Shown: piece by piece, positions 32,196-32,432 of the stretch
Position numbering within the stretch: position 1 is the stretch's first letter
How the letters are laid out: the number at the start of each line of letters is the position of its first letter
From: Candidatus Thorarchaeota archaeon
GTDB taxonomy: Archaea > Asgardarchaeota > Thorarchaeia > Thorarchaeales > Thorarchaeaceae
DNA length: 32,432 nt
Direction: 5' to 3'
NCBI GenBank assembly: GCA_004376265.1
Contig: SOKL01000334.1
Coordinates: 1 to 32,432 of the forward strand
Position numbers and translations under genes: made by a program
The notes under the pieces: model-generated
The model's input: only the letters and a program-made list of their open reading frames with translations
What the model was told of the DNA's origin: nothing
The model's database searches: none

Positions 32196-32432
32196 CGAGA
32201 TGTTTCTTGGTAGAAGTAATATTAAGCGTGACTCAATGGAAAGTCGTCAATTGAACGATTTCCTTGTTCAATGAGCGAAAATCATTGTTGAATCTCATTC
32301 AAATGTTAAGATTTCATATTCAGGCTCGTTCAATGGTCGGACTTTATCAACGAAAACATGCGCTCGTTCGACTCAGCCTTAACATCGTCTATTATTAAGT
32401 TGACAACAATTGGCGACATGTACTTGTAGTCA
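32196..32432 (-). promoter_or_regulatory. Promoter region with repeated TTCAAT/ATTGAA operator-like boxes
   Basis: The TATA box at 32218-32225 serves the operon. Upstream of it lie several copies of a short palindromic word: ATTGAAC at 32250-32256 and GTTCAAT at 32266-32272 (inverted, 9-base gap), TTGAAT/ATTCAA at 32288-32293 and 32297-32302 (inverted, 3-base gap), and GTTCAAT at 32328-32334. The spacing suggests repressor or activator sites, possibly for a ribbon-helix-helix or MarR-like protein encoded outside this window. Confidence 0.5.

Noticed and set aside
1-32432. CRISPR array or cas genes
   Set aside because: No regularly spaced direct repeats of 24-40 bases and no Cas-type motifs were seen. 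The TTCAAT boxes near the right end are too short and irregular.

Overview
The window is archaeal. It carries an archaeal-type ribosomal cluster (a SPOUT RNA methyltransferase followed by rpl3, rpl4, rpl23 and rpl2), the Sm-like protein SmAP3, archease, an archaeal Elp3, tetrahydromethanopterin C1 enzymes (ftr, mch, fwdC), a CdrS-like ribbon-helix-helix gene overlapping ftsZ, and TATA boxes about 26 bases upstream of start codons that look leaderless. A Urm1-like protein ending in His-Gly-Gly, the C1 genes and the overall mix make an Asgard archaeon (Thorarchaeia-like) my best guess. That placement is inference, because no rRNA gene is present.

Layout. 1-5.4 kb: 3' part of elp3, a thiolase, a DUF998 membrane protein, then on the minus strand an M1-like peptidase and a nitroreductase. 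5.4-5.55 kb: tRNA-Ser(UGA) with encoded CCA. 5.6-9.3 kb: archease interrupted by an in-frame amber codon, the SPOUT methyltransferase, then rpl3-rpl4-rpl23 behind a leader with a strong stem-loop. 9.3-12.9 kb: a 3.6 kb insertion between rpl23 and rpl2, holding an inverted membrane-protein gene with a homopolymer frameshift and a 746-residue protein with three helix-turn-helix-like repeats and two LAGLIDADG-like motifs. 12.9-13.6 kb: rpl2, whose usual start codon position now reads ACG. The ribosomal cluster stops there. 13.7-15.5 kb: a possible small gene or leader, the cdrS-like gene and ftsZ. 15.5-17.8 kb: SmAP3, a CPBP protease and an unknown membrane protein. 17.9-21.2 kb: korB-korC-like oxidoreductase subunits, a Urm1-like protein and an MFS transporter. 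21.2-24.1 kb: mch and fwdC on the minus strand, divergent from ftr. 24.1-25.4 kb: a Cys/Gly-rich membrane protein, a tRNA 5'-half fragment and a small CxxC protein.

25.4-32.4 kb, minus strand: five tightly packed genes. In transcription order these are a small membrane protein, a secreted/anchored protein, a polytopic membrane protein, a membrane-anchored HerA/VirB4-like ATPase, and a second LAGLIDADG-like protein that is a distant paralogue of the one in the ribosomal cluster. This set is the best candidate for an undescribed system: a membrane DNA-translocation machine coupled to a homing-endonuclease-derived DNA-binding protein or nuclease. The tRNA fragment next to it suggests past integration, but no integrase, relaxase or replication gene is visible.
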